A stretch of 64,000 nt of DNA from Pseudomonas poae (GTDB lineage Bacteria; Pseudomonadota; Gammaproteobacteria; Pseudomonadales; Pseudomonadaceae). Below the pieces are notes generated by a model. That model had not been told where the DNA came from. It was given only the letters and a program-made list of their open reading frames with translations, and did no database searches. Location: contig CP110972.1 of the NCBI GenBank assembly GCA_028869255.1, positions 3,849,001 through 3,913,000 on the forward strand, read 5' to 3'. Positions 1 through 9,052 of this stretch are shown piece by piece. The first letter of the stretch is position 1, and each line of letters opens with the position of its first letter. The translations under genes were made by a program, and so were the position numbers.

Positions 1-11
1 AGGGGAACACG

Positions 12-263
12 ATGAACAACGTTCTGAAATTCTCTGCTCTGGCTCTGGCCGCAGTTCTGGCTACCGGTTGCAGCAGCGTCTCCAAAGAAACCGAAGCTCG
101 TCTGACTGCAACTGAAGACGCAGCAGCTCGCTCCCAGGCTCGTGCAGACGAAGCCTACCGTAAAGCTGATGAAGCTCTGGCTGCTGCTCAAAAAGCACAA
201 CAGACTGCTGACGAAGCTAACGAGCGCGCTCTGCGCATGCTTGAAAAAGCAAGCCGCAAGTAA
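12..263 (+). CDS. oprI: OprI outer-membrane lipoprotein (Lpp-like)
   Basis: Small abundant outer-membrane lipoprotein, the pseudomonad counterpart of Braun lipoprotein. The 83-residue product has a lipoprotein signal peptide ending in lipobox LATGC, with cleavage before Cys20 and Ser at +2, which fits outer-membrane sorting. The mature part is an Ala/Glu/Lys-rich heptad coiled coil that would trimerise, and it ends in Ser-Arg-Lys, matching the terminal lysine by which Lpp is linked to peptidoglycan. The Shine-Dalgarno AGGGG lies at bases 1-5. The promoter is outside the window. It converges on an L,D-transpeptidase gene, the enzyme class that makes the Lpp-peptidoglycan bond in E. coli. Identification is very secure; covalent linkage is inferred. 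Confidence 0.97.
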   Translation: MNNVLKFSALALAAVLATGCSSVSKETEARLTATEDAAARSQARADEAYRKADEALAAAQKAQQTADEANERALRMLEKASRK

Positions 264-284
264 TAATCCTTCGGGGTTGTTATC

Positions 285-316
285 AAGCCGATCCATTTAT
301 GGGTCGGCTTTTTTTT
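285..316 (+). terminator. Rho-independent terminator of oprI
   Basis: A hairpin with arms AAGCCGAtCC and GGgTCGGCTT around a short AT loop is followed by eight T residues, 21 bases after the oprI stop. It lies between two convergent genes, so it may also stop transcription from the opposite side. Confidence 0.9.
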
Positions 317-342
317 GCCTGAATGTGGGTGTTCGCGCTGTT

Positions 343-1311
343 TTATTGCTGCAGGTCAATCGGTGCGCTGGAGGCTATAGGCGCTGCACCCGGTACCCCG
401 ATCTCGGTCGGCAAACCATCTTCGGCGGCCACCACATCCCGCACCTGATCCCAGTTCACCCGCAGGTTGTTGGCCAGGTCCTCACGCTTGAGCAAGGCGT
501 TGATCACCGCCGTGTGCTTATCGACCACCGACGGCGTCCCGTCGTCGTTCAATGGTGTATGCGCCTCAAGGTAGACCTTGCCGCCACTGCTGCCGAACTT
601 GTAGGCATCGTTGATGATGCGCACCGACGTCCCGACCGGCACCATGCCGGCCATCTCCAGCACGTTGTTGTTGAACATGCGGAAGCAGCCGTGGCTGGTA
701 CGCGTACCGATGCCGAATTTCATGTTGGAGCCGTGGATCAGGTAGCCCGGCGTCCCCAGAGTGAACTTGAACGGCCCCAGGGGGTTGTCCGGGCCGGCCG
801 GTACCACGTTGGGCAGCGGGTCGCCGTTGGCGGCGTGCTCGGCCTTGATCGAGGCTGGCGGGGTCCAGGTCGGGTTCGGCGTCTTGGCGATAATACTGGT
901 ATGGGCAATTGGCGACCCCCAGCCCTCACGACCGATCCCCAGCGGGAAGGTGTAGACCACGCTTTGACCCTTGGGGAAGTAATAGAGCCGGTATTCCGCC
1001 AGGTTGATCACGATGCCTTCGCGCGGTCCCGGCGGCAGGATGAAACGCGTCGGCAATACGATCTCGGTGCCCGCCCCCGGCAACCAGGCATCGACGCCCG
1101 GGTTGGCCGCGACCATCTCCGAATAGCCCAGGTCGTAGGTGGTACCCAGGTCGGCAAAGGTGTCTTCGTACTTGGCCTTGATCACCTGGACCTGACCGAC
1201 AATGTCTTCACCCGGTGGTGGCAAGGGCAACTGCAAAGCTGACGCAGAACCGGCCGCACAGAGTGCAGCGAGAGACAGGCAGCAGGTGACGACGGAAAGG
1301 CGCGACAACAT
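343..1311 (-). CDS. L,D-transpeptidase, YkuD/ErfK family, with LysM-like segment
   Basis: Periplasmic L,D-transpeptidase, 322 residues from the ATG at 1311, which has AAGGA nine bases upstream. A Sec signal peptide covers about residues 1-26. A LysM-like segment (about 44-89) should bind peptidoglycan. The YkuD domain (about 98-240) carries the full active-site pattern, HGSN near residue 193 and SHGCFR with nucleophile Cys209. The family makes 3-3 crosslinks or, in the ErfK/YbiS/YcfS branch, attaches Lpp to meso-diaminopimelate. The convergent neighbour oprI is an obvious candidate substrate. A longer reading frame exists to 1359 but lacks a ribosome site and would spoil the signal peptide. 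Confidence 0.92.
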   Translation of the reverse strand: MLSRLSVVTCCLSLAALCAAGSASALQLPLPPPGEDIVGQVQVIKAKYEDTFADLGTTYDLGYSEMVAANPGVDAWLPGAGTEIVLPTRFILPPGPREGIVINLAEYRLYYFPKGQSVVYTFPLGIGREGWGSPIAHTSIIAKTPNPTWTPPASIKAEHAANGDPLPNVVPAGPDNPLGPFKFTLGTPGYLIHGSNMKFGIGTRTSHGCFRMFNNNVLEMAGMVPVGTSVRIINDAYKFGSSGGKVYLEAHTPLNDDGTPSVVDKHTAVINALLKREDLANNLRVNWDQVRDVVAAEDGLPTEIGVPGAAPIASSAPIDLQQ

Positions 1312-1347
1312 CCGGAAAATCCTTCGCAGAACGACGGGTAGGTTAAA

Positions 1348-1410
1348 AGCGAGCCGCAAGCTGCACGCTTTCAGCCGCTAGCTTACAGCTTATAGCTTGA
1401 AGCTTGCAGC
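1348..1410. repeat. Nine tandem degenerate 7-bp repeats (consensus TTNNAGC)
   Basis: Nine consecutive heptamers, each ending in GC and mostly in AGC: AGCGAGC, CGCAAGC, TGCACGC, TTTCAGC, CGCTAGC, TTACAGC, TTATAGC, TTGAAGC, TTGCAGC. They fill most of the gap between the L,D-transpeptidase start and the next gene upstream. Arrays of AAGCT-type heptamers are seen between genes in other pseudomonads. The role is unknown. Confidence 0.8.
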
Positions 1411-1415
1411 TGCTT

Positions 1416-1709
1416 CTACAGCTCAAAACGCAGCTCCGGCCAGATCGGCGGCGTGCCACGCTTCTGAGACTCAAGGATCGCCCGGCACAACGGGCACAGG
1501 CGCTGGTCCTGGAAAATCGAACGATCAACCCGAGACCAGCGCGGTTGCGCCGGCAATAACGTGCCGCACAGCGTGCGATCAATGGAGCCGCCCAGTTCCA
1601 ATTGCCGTGTCACCAGGTGCACCCGTACTTCCTGGCAGGCGAACAGATCCAGCTGCTCGTCCGGCTCGATCAGTTGGTAGTTAAACAGGGACCAGGCAGG
1701 ACGCGACAT
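1416..1709 (-). CDS. Small conserved protein with CPLC motif
   Basis: Uncharacterised 97-residue protein. The ATG at 1709 has GGAG seven bases upstream and is preferred over the ATG at 1721. It is soluble, with no signal peptide or membrane segment. Four cysteines are visible: one near the middle (LFACQEV), one in TLCGTL, and a CPLC pair near the C terminus, which suggests metal binding but is not a recognised domain. It sits between the L,D-transpeptidase and tesA on the same strand, an arrangement I recall from the oprI-tesA region of P. aeruginosa. No function assigned. Confidence 0.75.
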   Translation of the reverse strand: MSRPAWSLFNYQLIEPDEQLDLFACQEVRVHLVTRQLELGGSIDRTLCGTLLPAQPRWSRVDRSIFQDQRLCPLCRAILESQKRGTPPIWPELRFEL

Positions 1710-1767
1710 CAGGGGCTCCAAATCGGGGGGGCGCCACCTTAGCCGAAAGCCTGCCGGTAGAAAAGCG

Positions 1768-2373
1768 TCATAGCAGGGGTTTTAGCGTCGGCCATACATT
1801 TTCCAGCAGCTTGCCCTGTGCAGAGGCGGCCGGGTGCAGTTGATCGGCCTGCATCAGCTCCGGGTGGCCGCCAACGCCTTCCAGGAAAAACGGGACCAGC
1901 GGGACGTTTTTTTCCTTGGCCAGCACACCGTAGACTTCGGCAAACGCAGTGGTGTATTTCGGCCCGTAATTAGGCGGCAATTGCATACCCAGCAACAGCA
2001 CCTTGGCACCACCGGCCTTGGACTGATCAATCATCGACGCAAGATTTTGTTTCAATTGCGCTGGAGGCTGCCCACGCAAGCCATCGTTGCCGCCCAGCTC
2101 GATCACCACCACGTCCGGCTTATGCTCTGCAAGCGCCGCCGGCAGCCGCGCGAGCCCTCCTGCACTGGTGTCGCCGCTGATGGAGGCGTTGACCACTTTA
2201 TCGTCGAAACCTTCGCTCTTGAGCCGTTGTCCCAGCAACGCTACCCACCCTTTGCTGGTATCCAGCCCGAAACCGGCACTGATACTATCGCCAACGATCA
2301 GGACTGTACCCGCCGCTGCGTTCTGGGCCATGCACATCAAGGCCAGGCCAGCACTCAAAAACCACATTCGCAT
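1768..2373 (-). CDS. tesA: Arylesterase / lysophospholipase TesA (SGNH hydrolase)
   Basis: Periplasmic multifunctional esterase, thioesterase and lysophospholipase of the SGNH family. The 201-residue product starts at 2373 with GGAG seven bases upstream. A signal peptide covers residues 1-20 (ending QNAAA). Block I is VGDSISAG with the nucleophilic Ser, block III is ELGGNDGLRG supplying oxyanion-hole Gly and Asn, and block V is DQLHPA with the catalytic Asp-His pair. Length and block spacing match E. coli TesA. It is divergent from ybbA, as in E. coli, with only ten bases between the two start codons. Confidence 0.93.
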   Translation of the reverse strand: MRMWFLSAGLALMCMAQNAAAGTVLIVGDSISAGFGLDTSKGWVALLGQRLKSEGFDDKVVNASISGDTSAGGLARLPAALAEHKPDVVVIELGGNDGLRGQPPAQLKQNLASMIDQSKAGGAKVLLLGMQLPPNYGPKYTTAFAEVYGVLAKEKNVPLVPFFLEGVGGHPELMQADQLHPAASAQGKLLENVWPTLKPLL

Positions 2374-2383
2374 CGGATTCTCC

Positions 2384-3067
2384 ATGGGCGCAAGCATTCT
2401 CACCGCGCGGAACCTTAGCAAAGTGGTTCCCAGCGCGGAAGGTGAACTGACTATCCTGCACGAACTGAGCCTGGAACTGAACAAGGGCGATAGCCTGGCT
2501 ATCGTCGGGGCTTCCGGTTCCGGTAAATCCACCCTCCTCGGCCTGCTGGCCGGCCTCGACCTGCCCAGCAGCGGCGAAGTCACCCTCGCCGGGCAAGCGC
2601 TGAGCAGCCTCGACGAAGACCAGCGCGCACGCATCCGTGCCGAGCATGTGGGCTTTGTCTTTCAATCCTTCCAGTTGCTCGACAGCCTCAACGCCCTGGA
2701 AAACGTGATGCTGCCGCTGGAACTGGACGGCCGCAAGGACGCCCGCGAGCGTGCCAGACACCTGCTGGAGCGCGTCGGCCTGGGCCAGCGCCTGACCCAC
2801 TCGCCACGCCAGCTCTCCGGTGGCGAGCAACAACGGGTAGCGATTGCCCGAGCGTTCGCCGCCGAACCGGACGTGCTGTTTGCCGATGAACCCACCGGCA
2901 ACCTGGACAGCCACACCGGCGAGCGCATCAGCGACCTGCTGTTCGAACTCAACAAAGAAAGCGGCACGACCCTGGTGCTGGTCACCCACGACGAGCGCCT
3001 GGCCCACCGTTGCCGGCGCCTGATCCGCCTTGAAGCCGGCCTGATGGTCGCGCCCCTGGAGCCTTGA
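2384..3067 (+). CDS. ABC transporter ATP-binding protein YbbA-like
   Basis: Cytoplasmic ATPase of a LolD/MacB-type ABC exporter, 227 residues. Walker A is GASGSGKST, signature [14 protein letters not shown], Walker [13 protein letters not shown], and the switch histidine is in THDERLA; all catalytic elements are intact. The start at 2384 is the only ATG that keeps the family N terminus ([10 protein letters not shown]), though its Shine-Dalgarno is poor. The stop overlaps the start of the permease by one base (TGATG), so the two are translationally coupled. Substrate is unknown; the tesA neighbourhood hints at lipid or lipoprotein traffic. Confidence 0.9.
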   Translation: MGASILTARNLSKVVPSAEGELTILHELSLELNKGDSLAIVGASGSGKSTLLGLLAGLDLPSSGEVTLAGQALSSLDEDQRARIRAEHVGFVFQSFQLLDSLNALENVMLPLELDGRKDARERARHLLERVGLGQRLTHSPRQLSGGEQQRVAIARAFAAEPDVLFADEPTGNLDSHTGERISDLLFELNKESGTTLVLVTHDERLAHRCRRLIRLEAGLMVAPLEP

Positions 3068-5577
3068 TGGCACGTTTGCCGCTGTTGCGCCTGTTCAGCC
3101 TTGCCATGCGTCAATTGCTGCGCGACGCCCGCGCCGGCGAATTGCGCGTGTTGTTCTTCGCCCTGTTGGTGGCGGTGGCCGCCAGCACCGCCATCGGTTA
3201 CTTCGGCGCACGCCTCAATGGCGCCATGATGTTGCGCGCCACCGAGTTCCTCGGGGCCGACCTGGTGCTGGAAGGCAGCTCGCCGGCCCGGCCGGAACAA
3301 ATCCGCTCCGGGACCGAGCTGGGTTTGGATCACGCGCGCGTCGTGGAGTTTTCCAGCGTCATTGCCACCGATAACGGCATCCAGCTCTCCAGCATCAAGG
3401 CGGTCAACGAGCAGTATCCGCTGCGGGGCGCGCTGAAAAGTGCGGCCGCGCCGTTTGGCGATGAGACCCCAGGCGGCGGCCCCAAACCCGGTGAAGCCTG
3501 GGTGGAAGCACGGCTGCTGACGGCCCTGGAGCTCAGAGTCGGCGACAGCATCGACGTGGGTATGAAAACCCTGCGCCTGGCCCGCATCCTCACCTATGAA
3601 CCCGACCGCGCCGGTAACTTCTACAGCCTCACGCCCAGGGTGATGATCAACCTGGCGGACCTGGACGCCACCGGCGTGGTCCAGCCCGGCAGCCGCGTCA
3701 GCTACCGCGAACTGTGGCGCGGGCCGCAGGACAGCACGGCGCTGCAAACCTACCGCGACCTGGTCAAACCGGGCCTCGCCGCCAACCAGCGCCTGCAGGA
3801 CTCACGGGACGGTAACCAGCAGATCGGCGGCGCCCTGGGCAAGGCCGAGCGTTACCTGAACATGGCCAGCCTGGTGGCGGTGCTGCTGGCCGGTGTGGCC
3901 GTGGCCTTGTCGGCCAACCGCTTTGCCACGCGGCGCTTCGACGCCAGTGCGTTGCTGCGCTGCCTCGGGTTGTCGCGTCGTGAAGCGATGTTGCTGTTCA
4001 GTCTGCAGTTGAGCGTGCTGGGCCTGCTGGCGAGCTTGACCGGCGCCCTGCTCGGCTGGCTGGCGCAGTTCGGCCTGTTCTATTTCCTGCACGATCTGCT
4101 GCCGGCAGACGTGCCGCCCGGCGGGCTACTGCCGGCCATCGCCGGGATCGGCACCGGCCTTGTCGCCCTTGCCGGCTTCGCGTTGCCGCCGCTGGCCGCA
4201 TTGGGTCGCGTACCGCCGCTGCGGGTATTGCGTCGCGACCTGCTGCCCATCCCGTCCAGCACCTGGATGGTCTACGGCGCGGCACTGTTCGCCCTGGGCC
4301 TGATCATGTGGCGCCTGAGCCTCGACCTGGTCCTGACCTTCGCATTGCTGGGCGGTGGCGTAGTGGCGGCGTTGGTCCTGGGTGGCCTGCTCCTGCTGCT
4401 GTTGCAAAGCCTGCGACGCCTGCTGGCTCGCGCCTCGCTGCCTTGGCGCCTGGGCTTGGGGCAGTTGCTGCGCCACCCGCTGGCGGCGGCCGGCCAATCC
4501 CTGGCGTTCGGCCTGATCCTGCTGTCCATGGGGTTGATCGCCTTGCTGCGCGGCGAGTTGCTCGACACCTGGCAAAACCAGCTGCCCAAGGATGCGCCCA
4601 ATTATTTCGCGCTGAATATCCTGCCGGCCGACAAAGACGCCTTTGGCGCCCGCTTGCTGGAACTGCAGGCACAGTCGGCACCGTTGTACCCGGTGGTGCC
4701 GGGGCGCCTGATCAGCATCAACGGCGAACCCGTACAGGAGATTGTCAGCAAGGACTCCAGTGGCGATCGCGCAGTACAACGGGACTTGAGCCTGACCTGG
4801 GCTGCCGACCTGCCACCGGGCAACGCGCTGACAGCGGGTGCCTGGTGGTCGCAGCAACCCACCGAGGAAATTCCCGGGGTCTCGGTAGAAGCCAAGGTCG
4901 CAGAGAGCCTCAAGCTCAAACTCGACGACCACCTGGTATTTACCGTGGGCGGGGAAAATCGTGAAGCGCGGGTGACCAGCCTGCGGACCATCAACTGGGA
5001 TAACTTCCAGCCCAACTTCTTCATGATTTTCCAGCCGGGCACCTTGAAAGACCTGCCCGCCACCTACCTGACCAGCTTCTACCTGGCCCCCGGTCACGAT
5101 CAGCAGATCGTCGATCTGTCCCGTGCATTCCCGGCAGTGACCATCCTGCAGGTCGAGGCGCTGCTGGAGCAGTTGCGCAGCATCCTCGCGCAAGTGACCC
5201 TGGCGGTGGAATACGTGCTGTTGTTTGTGCTGGCCGCCGGGATGGCCGTGTTGTTCTCCGGCCTGCAAGCCACCCTTGATGAGCGTATCCGCCAAGGTGC
5301 GCTGCTACGCGCCCTGGGGGCCGAGCGCAAGTTGCTGGTCAAGGCCAGGCGCATCGAGTTCGGCTTGCTGGGTGCCGTCAGCGGCGTGCTGGCGGCCTTG
5401 GGAACAGAGCTGGTGACCTGGGTGCTGTACCGCTATGCATTTGACCTGGCCTGGCATCCGCACCCGTGGTTGTTACTGCTGCCGGTGATAGGTGCCGTGC
5501 TGATCGGTGGGGCCGGCGTATTTGGTACGCGCCGCGCACTGAATGCCAGCCCGCTGAACGTGTTGCGCGAAGGCTGA
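3067..5577 (+). CDS. FtsX-like ABC permease YbbP-like
   Basis: Inner-membrane permease partner of the preceding ATPase, 836 residues, in the size range of E. coli YbbP. It begins with one transmembrane segment (about 20-45), then a large periplasmic domain to about 255. A first FtsX core of three helices spans about 260-375, followed by four or more helices around 395-495. A second periplasmic domain follows, and a last FtsX core (about 715-825) ends at [11 protein letters not shown]. The TTG three bases upstream of the ATG at 3067 is less likely as a start. The ATPase-FtsX pairing suggests a mechanotransmission role rather than transmembrane pumping, by analogy with LolCDE and MacB. Confidence 0.9.
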   Translation: MARLPLLRLFSLAMRQLLRDARAGELRVLFFALLVAVAASTAIGYFGARLNGAMMLRATEFLGADLVLEGSSPARPEQIRSGTELGLDHARVVEFSSVIATDNGIQLSSIKAVNEQYPLRGALKSAAAPFGDETPGGGPKPGEAWVEARLLTALELRVGDSIDVGMKTLRLARILTYEPDRAGNFYSLTPRVMINLADLDATGVVQPGSRVSYRELWRGPQDSTALQTYRDLVKPGLAANQRLQDSRDGNQQIGGALGKAERYLNMASLVAVLLAGVAVALSANRFATRRFDASALLRCLGLSRREAMLLFSLQLSVLGLLASLTGALLGWLAQFGLFYFLHDLLPADVPPGGLLPAIAGIGTGLVALAGFALPPLAALGRVPPLRVLRRDLLPIPSSTWMVYGAALFALGLIMWRLSLDLVLTFALLGGGVVAALVLGGLLLLLLQSLRRLLARASLPWRLGLGQLLRHPLAAAGQSLAFGLILLSMGLIALLRGELLDTWQNQLPKDAPNYFALNILPADKDAFGARLLELQAQSAPLYPVVPGRLISINGEPVQEIVSKDSSGDRAVQRDLSLTWAADLPPGNALTAGAWWSQQPTEEIPGVSVEAKVAESLKLKLDDHLVFTVGGENREARVTSLRTINWDNFQPNFFMIFQPGTLKDLPATYLTSFYLAPGHDQQIVDLSRAFPAVTILQVEALLEQLRSILAQVTLAVEYVLLFVLAAGMAVLFSGLQATLDERIRQGALLRALGAERKLLVKARRIEFGLLGAVSGVLAALGTELVTWVLYRYAFDLAWHPHPWLLLLPVIGAVLIGGAGVFGTRRALNASPLNVLREG

Positions 5578-5583
5578 AACCTG

Positions 5584-5617
5584 GCTGGCTCGCGCCTCGG
5601 CAGGGGGGCGGGCCAGC
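5584..5617. terminator. Imperfect GC-rich hairpin between ybbP and greB
   Basis: Arms of 13 bases (GCTGGCTCGCGCC and GGGGCGGGCCAGC, two non-Watson-Crick positions) lie between the convergent ybbP and greB stops. There is no clear T tract, so it is only a possible shared terminator. Confidence 0.4.
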
Positions 5618-5622
5618 GATGC

Positions 5623-6123
5623 CTACTTCACGTACTCGATACCGGTGATCCACCAGCAGACATCTCCACTGGGGGTCTGCACGATGGCCTCGTCGTCGAC
5701 TTCCTTGCGCAACAGCGCACGGGCCATCGGCGAATCGATGGAGATGTAGTCCATCCGATCATAAATCTCGTCATAGCCGACGATACGAAAACGCTTGGTC
5801 TCGCCCTGCTCATTTTCGATATCGACCCAGGCGCCGAAAAATACCTTCCCTTCCTGCTCGGGCATGTACTCCACCACGCGCATGTCCTCCAGGCGCTTGC
5901 GCAAATAGCGCACCCGGCGATCAATCTCGCGCAGCAGTTTCTTGTTGTACTGGTAGTCGGCGTTTTCGCTGCGGTCCCCCAACGAAGCGGCCCACGTCAC
6001 TTTGCGCGTGGTATCCGGGCGCTTTTCGCGCCACAGGTAATCCAACTCTTTCTTCAGCGCTTCATGACCTTCTTTGGTGATCAGCTTGGTACTCAAACGC
6101 ACGCATCCCCGGGCAATGTCCAT
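5623..6123 (-). CDS. greB: Transcription elongation factor GreB
   Basis: Cleavage factor that rescues backtracked RNA polymerase by stimulating its intrinsic RNA cleavage. The N-terminal coiled coil includes ASLGDRSENADYQYNK, holding the acidic D-x-x-E-N-A-D/E tip, and the C-terminal FKBP-like domain starts near FFGAWVDIENE. The body starts at STKLITKEG in the family, so the true start is uncertain: ATG at 6123 (166 residues), GTG at 6102 (GGGGA just upstream) or TTG at 6096 are all in frame. The last two fit the family length best. Identity is secure. Confidence 0.93.
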   Translation of the reverse strand: MDIARGCVRLSTKLITKEGHEALKKELDYLWREKRPDTTRKVTWAASLGDRSENADYQYNKKLLREIDRRVRYLRKRLEDMRVVEYMPEQEGKVFFGAWVDIENEQGETKRFRIVGYDEIYDRMDYISIDSPMARALLRKEVDDEAIVQTPSGDVCWWITGIEYVK

Positions 6124-6209
6124 AGGTGCCGATAGGCCAGGCATTCATGCCCTGGCGCAGGCAGGCTGACGCTGATCATAAATGAACCCGGGAAAGTAGC
6201 CAGACCAGT

Positions 6210-7196
6210 CTAGCCCTCCAGCGCCTGATCCAGCTCAAGCAGCACCCCTCGCAGATTCTGGCGCAGGCCAGATATCTGCGCCATCGTCGCCTTCAGCGCT
6301 TCGGCCCGCTGGCTGAGCGCCAACGACTGGCCTTGCAGTTGGGTGGTGCGCTGCTCCAATTCCCGAGTGTTCTCGTCCAGCTGGGTTTGCTGCTGCTGCA
6401 ATCGAGCCTGCCATTGCTCAAGCGTGGCCTCTCGTTCGATGGCCGCGCGTTTTTGCTGGCTCAGCTCCTGAGCGACACGGGCAAGGTTGGTCAGCGTACT
6501 GTCCATTTCGAACAATGCGTTGTCGTCCACAGTCACCGCAGGTTTGGGCTGCGCCAATACTTCTGGCTCACGCGGGGCAACAGGCGCGATCTGCACGGGC
6601 GTTATCGGCGTTTCGACCGCTACCTGGTGCGGTACTTCGTCGAGCGCTTCAGGCTCTGGCCGCCTGGCAGCTTCAGAGGGGGTCACCACCTTGGGAACGG
6701 AGTTCATTTGCGACGAAAAGCGAATGGTCGGCACGATCAATGAAGCACTTTCGATTGCCGGCAGCGCCGGCGCCGACATCCCCAAAGTGATCACCTTCAT
6801 CACCAGCGCTTTCTTGATGATCACCGAGTGATGATCATCGGGCCTGGCAGTCGGCAGTTTGCAGCCTTTGAGATCGACAAAATGATAAGGCACCTGGGTT
6901 TCGGTAACGCCGCCCGCCTTCGCCCCCGACGCTGCCAACGTCAGGATTTGCTTGAAAACAAGCATCGCCACTTGCAGGTCTTCCTTGGACTCGACCCCGT
7001 CCAGAAAATACCGATCGGCTTTTTTGCGCAAGGCCGCGATATAGACCCTGGAACTGCCCGGCTCCACCTCCTCATCCAGGCTATAAACAAGAAAATTGGA
7101 GGCGATCTGACCAACAGCAAACCCACAGAGCAGTGCACCGTTGACCGGAGCGTCCTGTCCGTTGCGTTCAAGAACAAGGGTACGTAGAAGCATCAT
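6210..7196 (-). CDS. Uncharacterised protein with C-terminal coiled coil
   Basis: A 328-residue protein I do not recognise. The ATG at 7196 has GAGG ten bases upstream. Residues 1-145 are globular with mixed content; about 146-215 is Pro/Val/Thr-rich and probably disordered; about 225-328 is a Gln/Glu/Leu-rich coiled coil (many LEQ, QQQ and RAEALKA stretches). No signal peptide or transmembrane helix is evident. It is divergent from the GldA/F/G-like operon across a 191-base gap and could share its regulation. A structural or tethering role is only a guess from the coiled coil. Confidence 0.75.
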   Translation of the reverse strand: MMLLRTLVLERNGQDAPVNGALLCGFAVGQIASNFLVYSLDEEVEPGSSRVYIAALRKKADRYFLDGVESKEDLQVAMLVFKQILTLAASGAKAGGVTETQVPYHFVDLKGCKLPTARPDDHHSVIIKKALVMKVITLGMSAPALPAIESASLIVPTIRFSSQMNSVPKVVTPSEAARRPEPEALDEVPHQVAVETPITPVQIAPVAPREPEVLAQPKPAVTVDDNALFEMDSTLTNLARVAQELSQQKRAAIEREATLEQWQARLQQQQTQLDENTRELEQRTTQLQGQSLALSQRAEALKATMAQISGLRQNLRGVLLELDQALEG

Positions 7197-7387
7197 GGTA
7201 ATCAGGCCTCATCATAAAGGGCGACAATTTAAGGGTTGAAAACGCATAGCAATTGTTTCAGTGACCCACCTAACAAGCACGTAGGACCTTTCTGATAAAT
7301 GCCGAGCGCCGTTCCCAAAAGACACTATTGCCCGTACCCTTTTTCACCTTCGCACCTTAGATGATTCAAAACTTGTCCGGTAACCCC

Positions 7388-9037
7388 ATGATAGAAGTAC
7401 AAAATCTTACAAAATACCTGGACAAGAAAAACCTGATTGATAGCATTTCTTTCATCGCCAATCAAAAGGAATGCCTGGGACTTTTTGGCGAGGACCATGC
7501 CGTTAAAACGGCACTTCTTAATATGATAGCGGGTTCTACACACCCTTCCAGCGGCCATATAAACATTCAGGGTTTAAATACTCAGACCCAGACATTTAAA
7601 GCAAGAAAACTGGTTGGCTATCAACTCGACCAAGACGTTGATCATCCCATGATGTCGGTTAAGGAGTTTCTGACCTACATCGCCGCCATTCGTGGGTTCC
7701 ACGGCAACGAAAAGCGTGCAAGGGTAGAAGAGGCCGCCACGCGGCTGGAGTTATGGCCAATACTCAGCGCCCCTCTCAACGCCCTTTCCATCGGTTTAAA
7801 GCGCAAAGTGGCGATCGCCCAAGCCATTCTGCATGGCCCTGCCGTATTGTTACTGGATGAACCGACGGCGGGACTCGCGCCTGATCAAAAACGCAGACTC
7901 AGGGCGCTGATTCAGTCATTGACGCAAGAAATGACGGTCATCATCGCCTCCCGCGACTGCGACGCACTGTCCGAACTCTGTACACGAGCGCTGGTTATCG
8001 CAGGTGGTCGCCTGGTAGCCGACACCCCACTGCCCGACCTGCAGCGCGATTCGCGGCATTTTCAGGCGGTCACCCTCACAGCCGAGACTCCGCTCGACCT
8101 GCTGGCCCTCGCCGTACTGCCGGGTGTGGCCGGCATCGAAGAACATCGGCATGCGCCCGGTACGGTGACCGTTCTGGCCATGCCGGGTCACGCCATCTAC
8201 CCCCACATCAATACACTAATTGCCAATCGCCACTGGAAAATCAACTCACTGAAGCTGGAGCCAGGTCGCTTGAAAGACGTGGTTCATCACCTGAGCCGAG
8301 AGGCCCCCCCTTTGAAACTGCTGCCCGTCATATTCAAGCGCCAGCTCACCAGCTATGCCTGCACGCCAGGCACCTACCTGAGTATCGCGATTTTTTTAGT
8401 GCTGTCCGTGATCGCGGGGCTGCAAACCAGCCCGTGGCTGGAACAAGACAGCGGTAACCTGCTGGCGTTTTTCCAGTTTCATCCTTGGCTCTATTGCCTG
8501 TTGATACCCATCCTGGCTGCGCACCTCTGGTCGGATGAAGCCAATGCCGGTTTTCTCGACTTGATGAAAACACTGCCCATCACGACGTTTGAATGGGTTG
8601 CCGGCAAATTCCTGGCCGCCTGGGTCGTGGTGGGCTTCGGCCTGATGCTGATGTTCCCTCTGGTCATCATCGCCAATTACCTGGGCAACGCAGACAACAG
8701 CGTTATCGCCTCGCAATTTGTTGCGAGCTGGCTACTGGCAGGCAGTTACCTGGCCGTCGGCTGTTTTATTTTCACGCTCGTGCGCCAGCGTACGGTCATC
8801 GTCATCCTTACAGTGGGCTTACTGCTGATTGCCAGCGGACTTGCTGCCTTATTGGATGCGCTTGAACACCACAGGCCTATCTGGCTGATCGACAGCCTGA
8901 CCACCCTGAGTCCTTTCTCAAGATTCGGCACTATCGACGATGGAATGTTCACACTTCGCGACATGCTTTATTTCATCAGCATGATCCTCGCCTTTCTTGC
9001 TGCAACGACAGTCACCCTCAACTATAAAAACAGTTGA
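7388..9037 (+). CDS. Fused ABC ATPase-permease, GldA/GldF-like, degenerate P-loop
   Basis: A 549-residue fusion of an ABC-2-type ATPase (about 1-300) and a six-helix ABC-2 permease (about 325-545), which are two proteins, GldA and GldF, in Bacteroidetes. Walker B (VLLLDEPTAGLAP) and signature (LSIGLKRKV) are kept. The P-loop reads GEDHAVKT, with Val replacing the Gly before Lys, and the switch-histidine position reads ASRD instead of STH. The start at 7388 gives the family opening MIEVQNLTK; an in-frame ATG at 7361 adds nine residues. The first 300 bases are more AT-rich than the rest. It is followed 15 bases later by the GldG-like gene. The transport substrate is unknown and ATP hydrolysis is doubtful. 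Confidence 0.85.
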   Translation: MIEVQNLTKYLDKKNLIDSISFIANQKECLGLFGEDHAVKTALLNMIAGSTHPSSGHINIQGLNTQTQTFKARKLVGYQLDQDVDHPMMSVKEFLTYIAAIRGFHGNEKRARVEEAATRLELWPILSAPLNALSIGLKRKVAIAQAILHGPAVLLLDEPTAGLAPDQKRRLRALIQSLTQEMTVIIASRDCDALSELCTRALVIAGGRLVADTPLPDLQRDSRHFQAVTLTAETPLDLLALAVLPGVAGIEEHRHAPGTVTVLAMPGHAIYPHINTLIANRHWKINSLKLEPGRLKDVVHHLSREAPPLKLLPVIFKRQLTSYACTPGTYLSIAIFLVLSVIAGLQTSPWLEQDSGNLLAFFQFHPWLYCLLIPILAAHLWSDEANAGFLDLMKTLPITTFEWVAGKFLAAWVVVGFGLMLMFPLVIIANYLGNADNSVIASQFVASWLLAGSYLAVGCFIFTLVRQRTVIVILTVGLLLIASGLAALLDALEHHRPIWLIDSLTTLSPFSRFGTIDDGMFTLRDMLYFISMILAFLAATTVTLNYKNS

Positions 9038-9052
9038 TAAGGGAAGCCCTCA

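Noticed and set aside
142..1242. A 366-residue plus-strand frame running from oprI across the L,D-transpeptidase
   Set aside because: It spans a strong terminator and the antisense of a clear YkuD enzyme.
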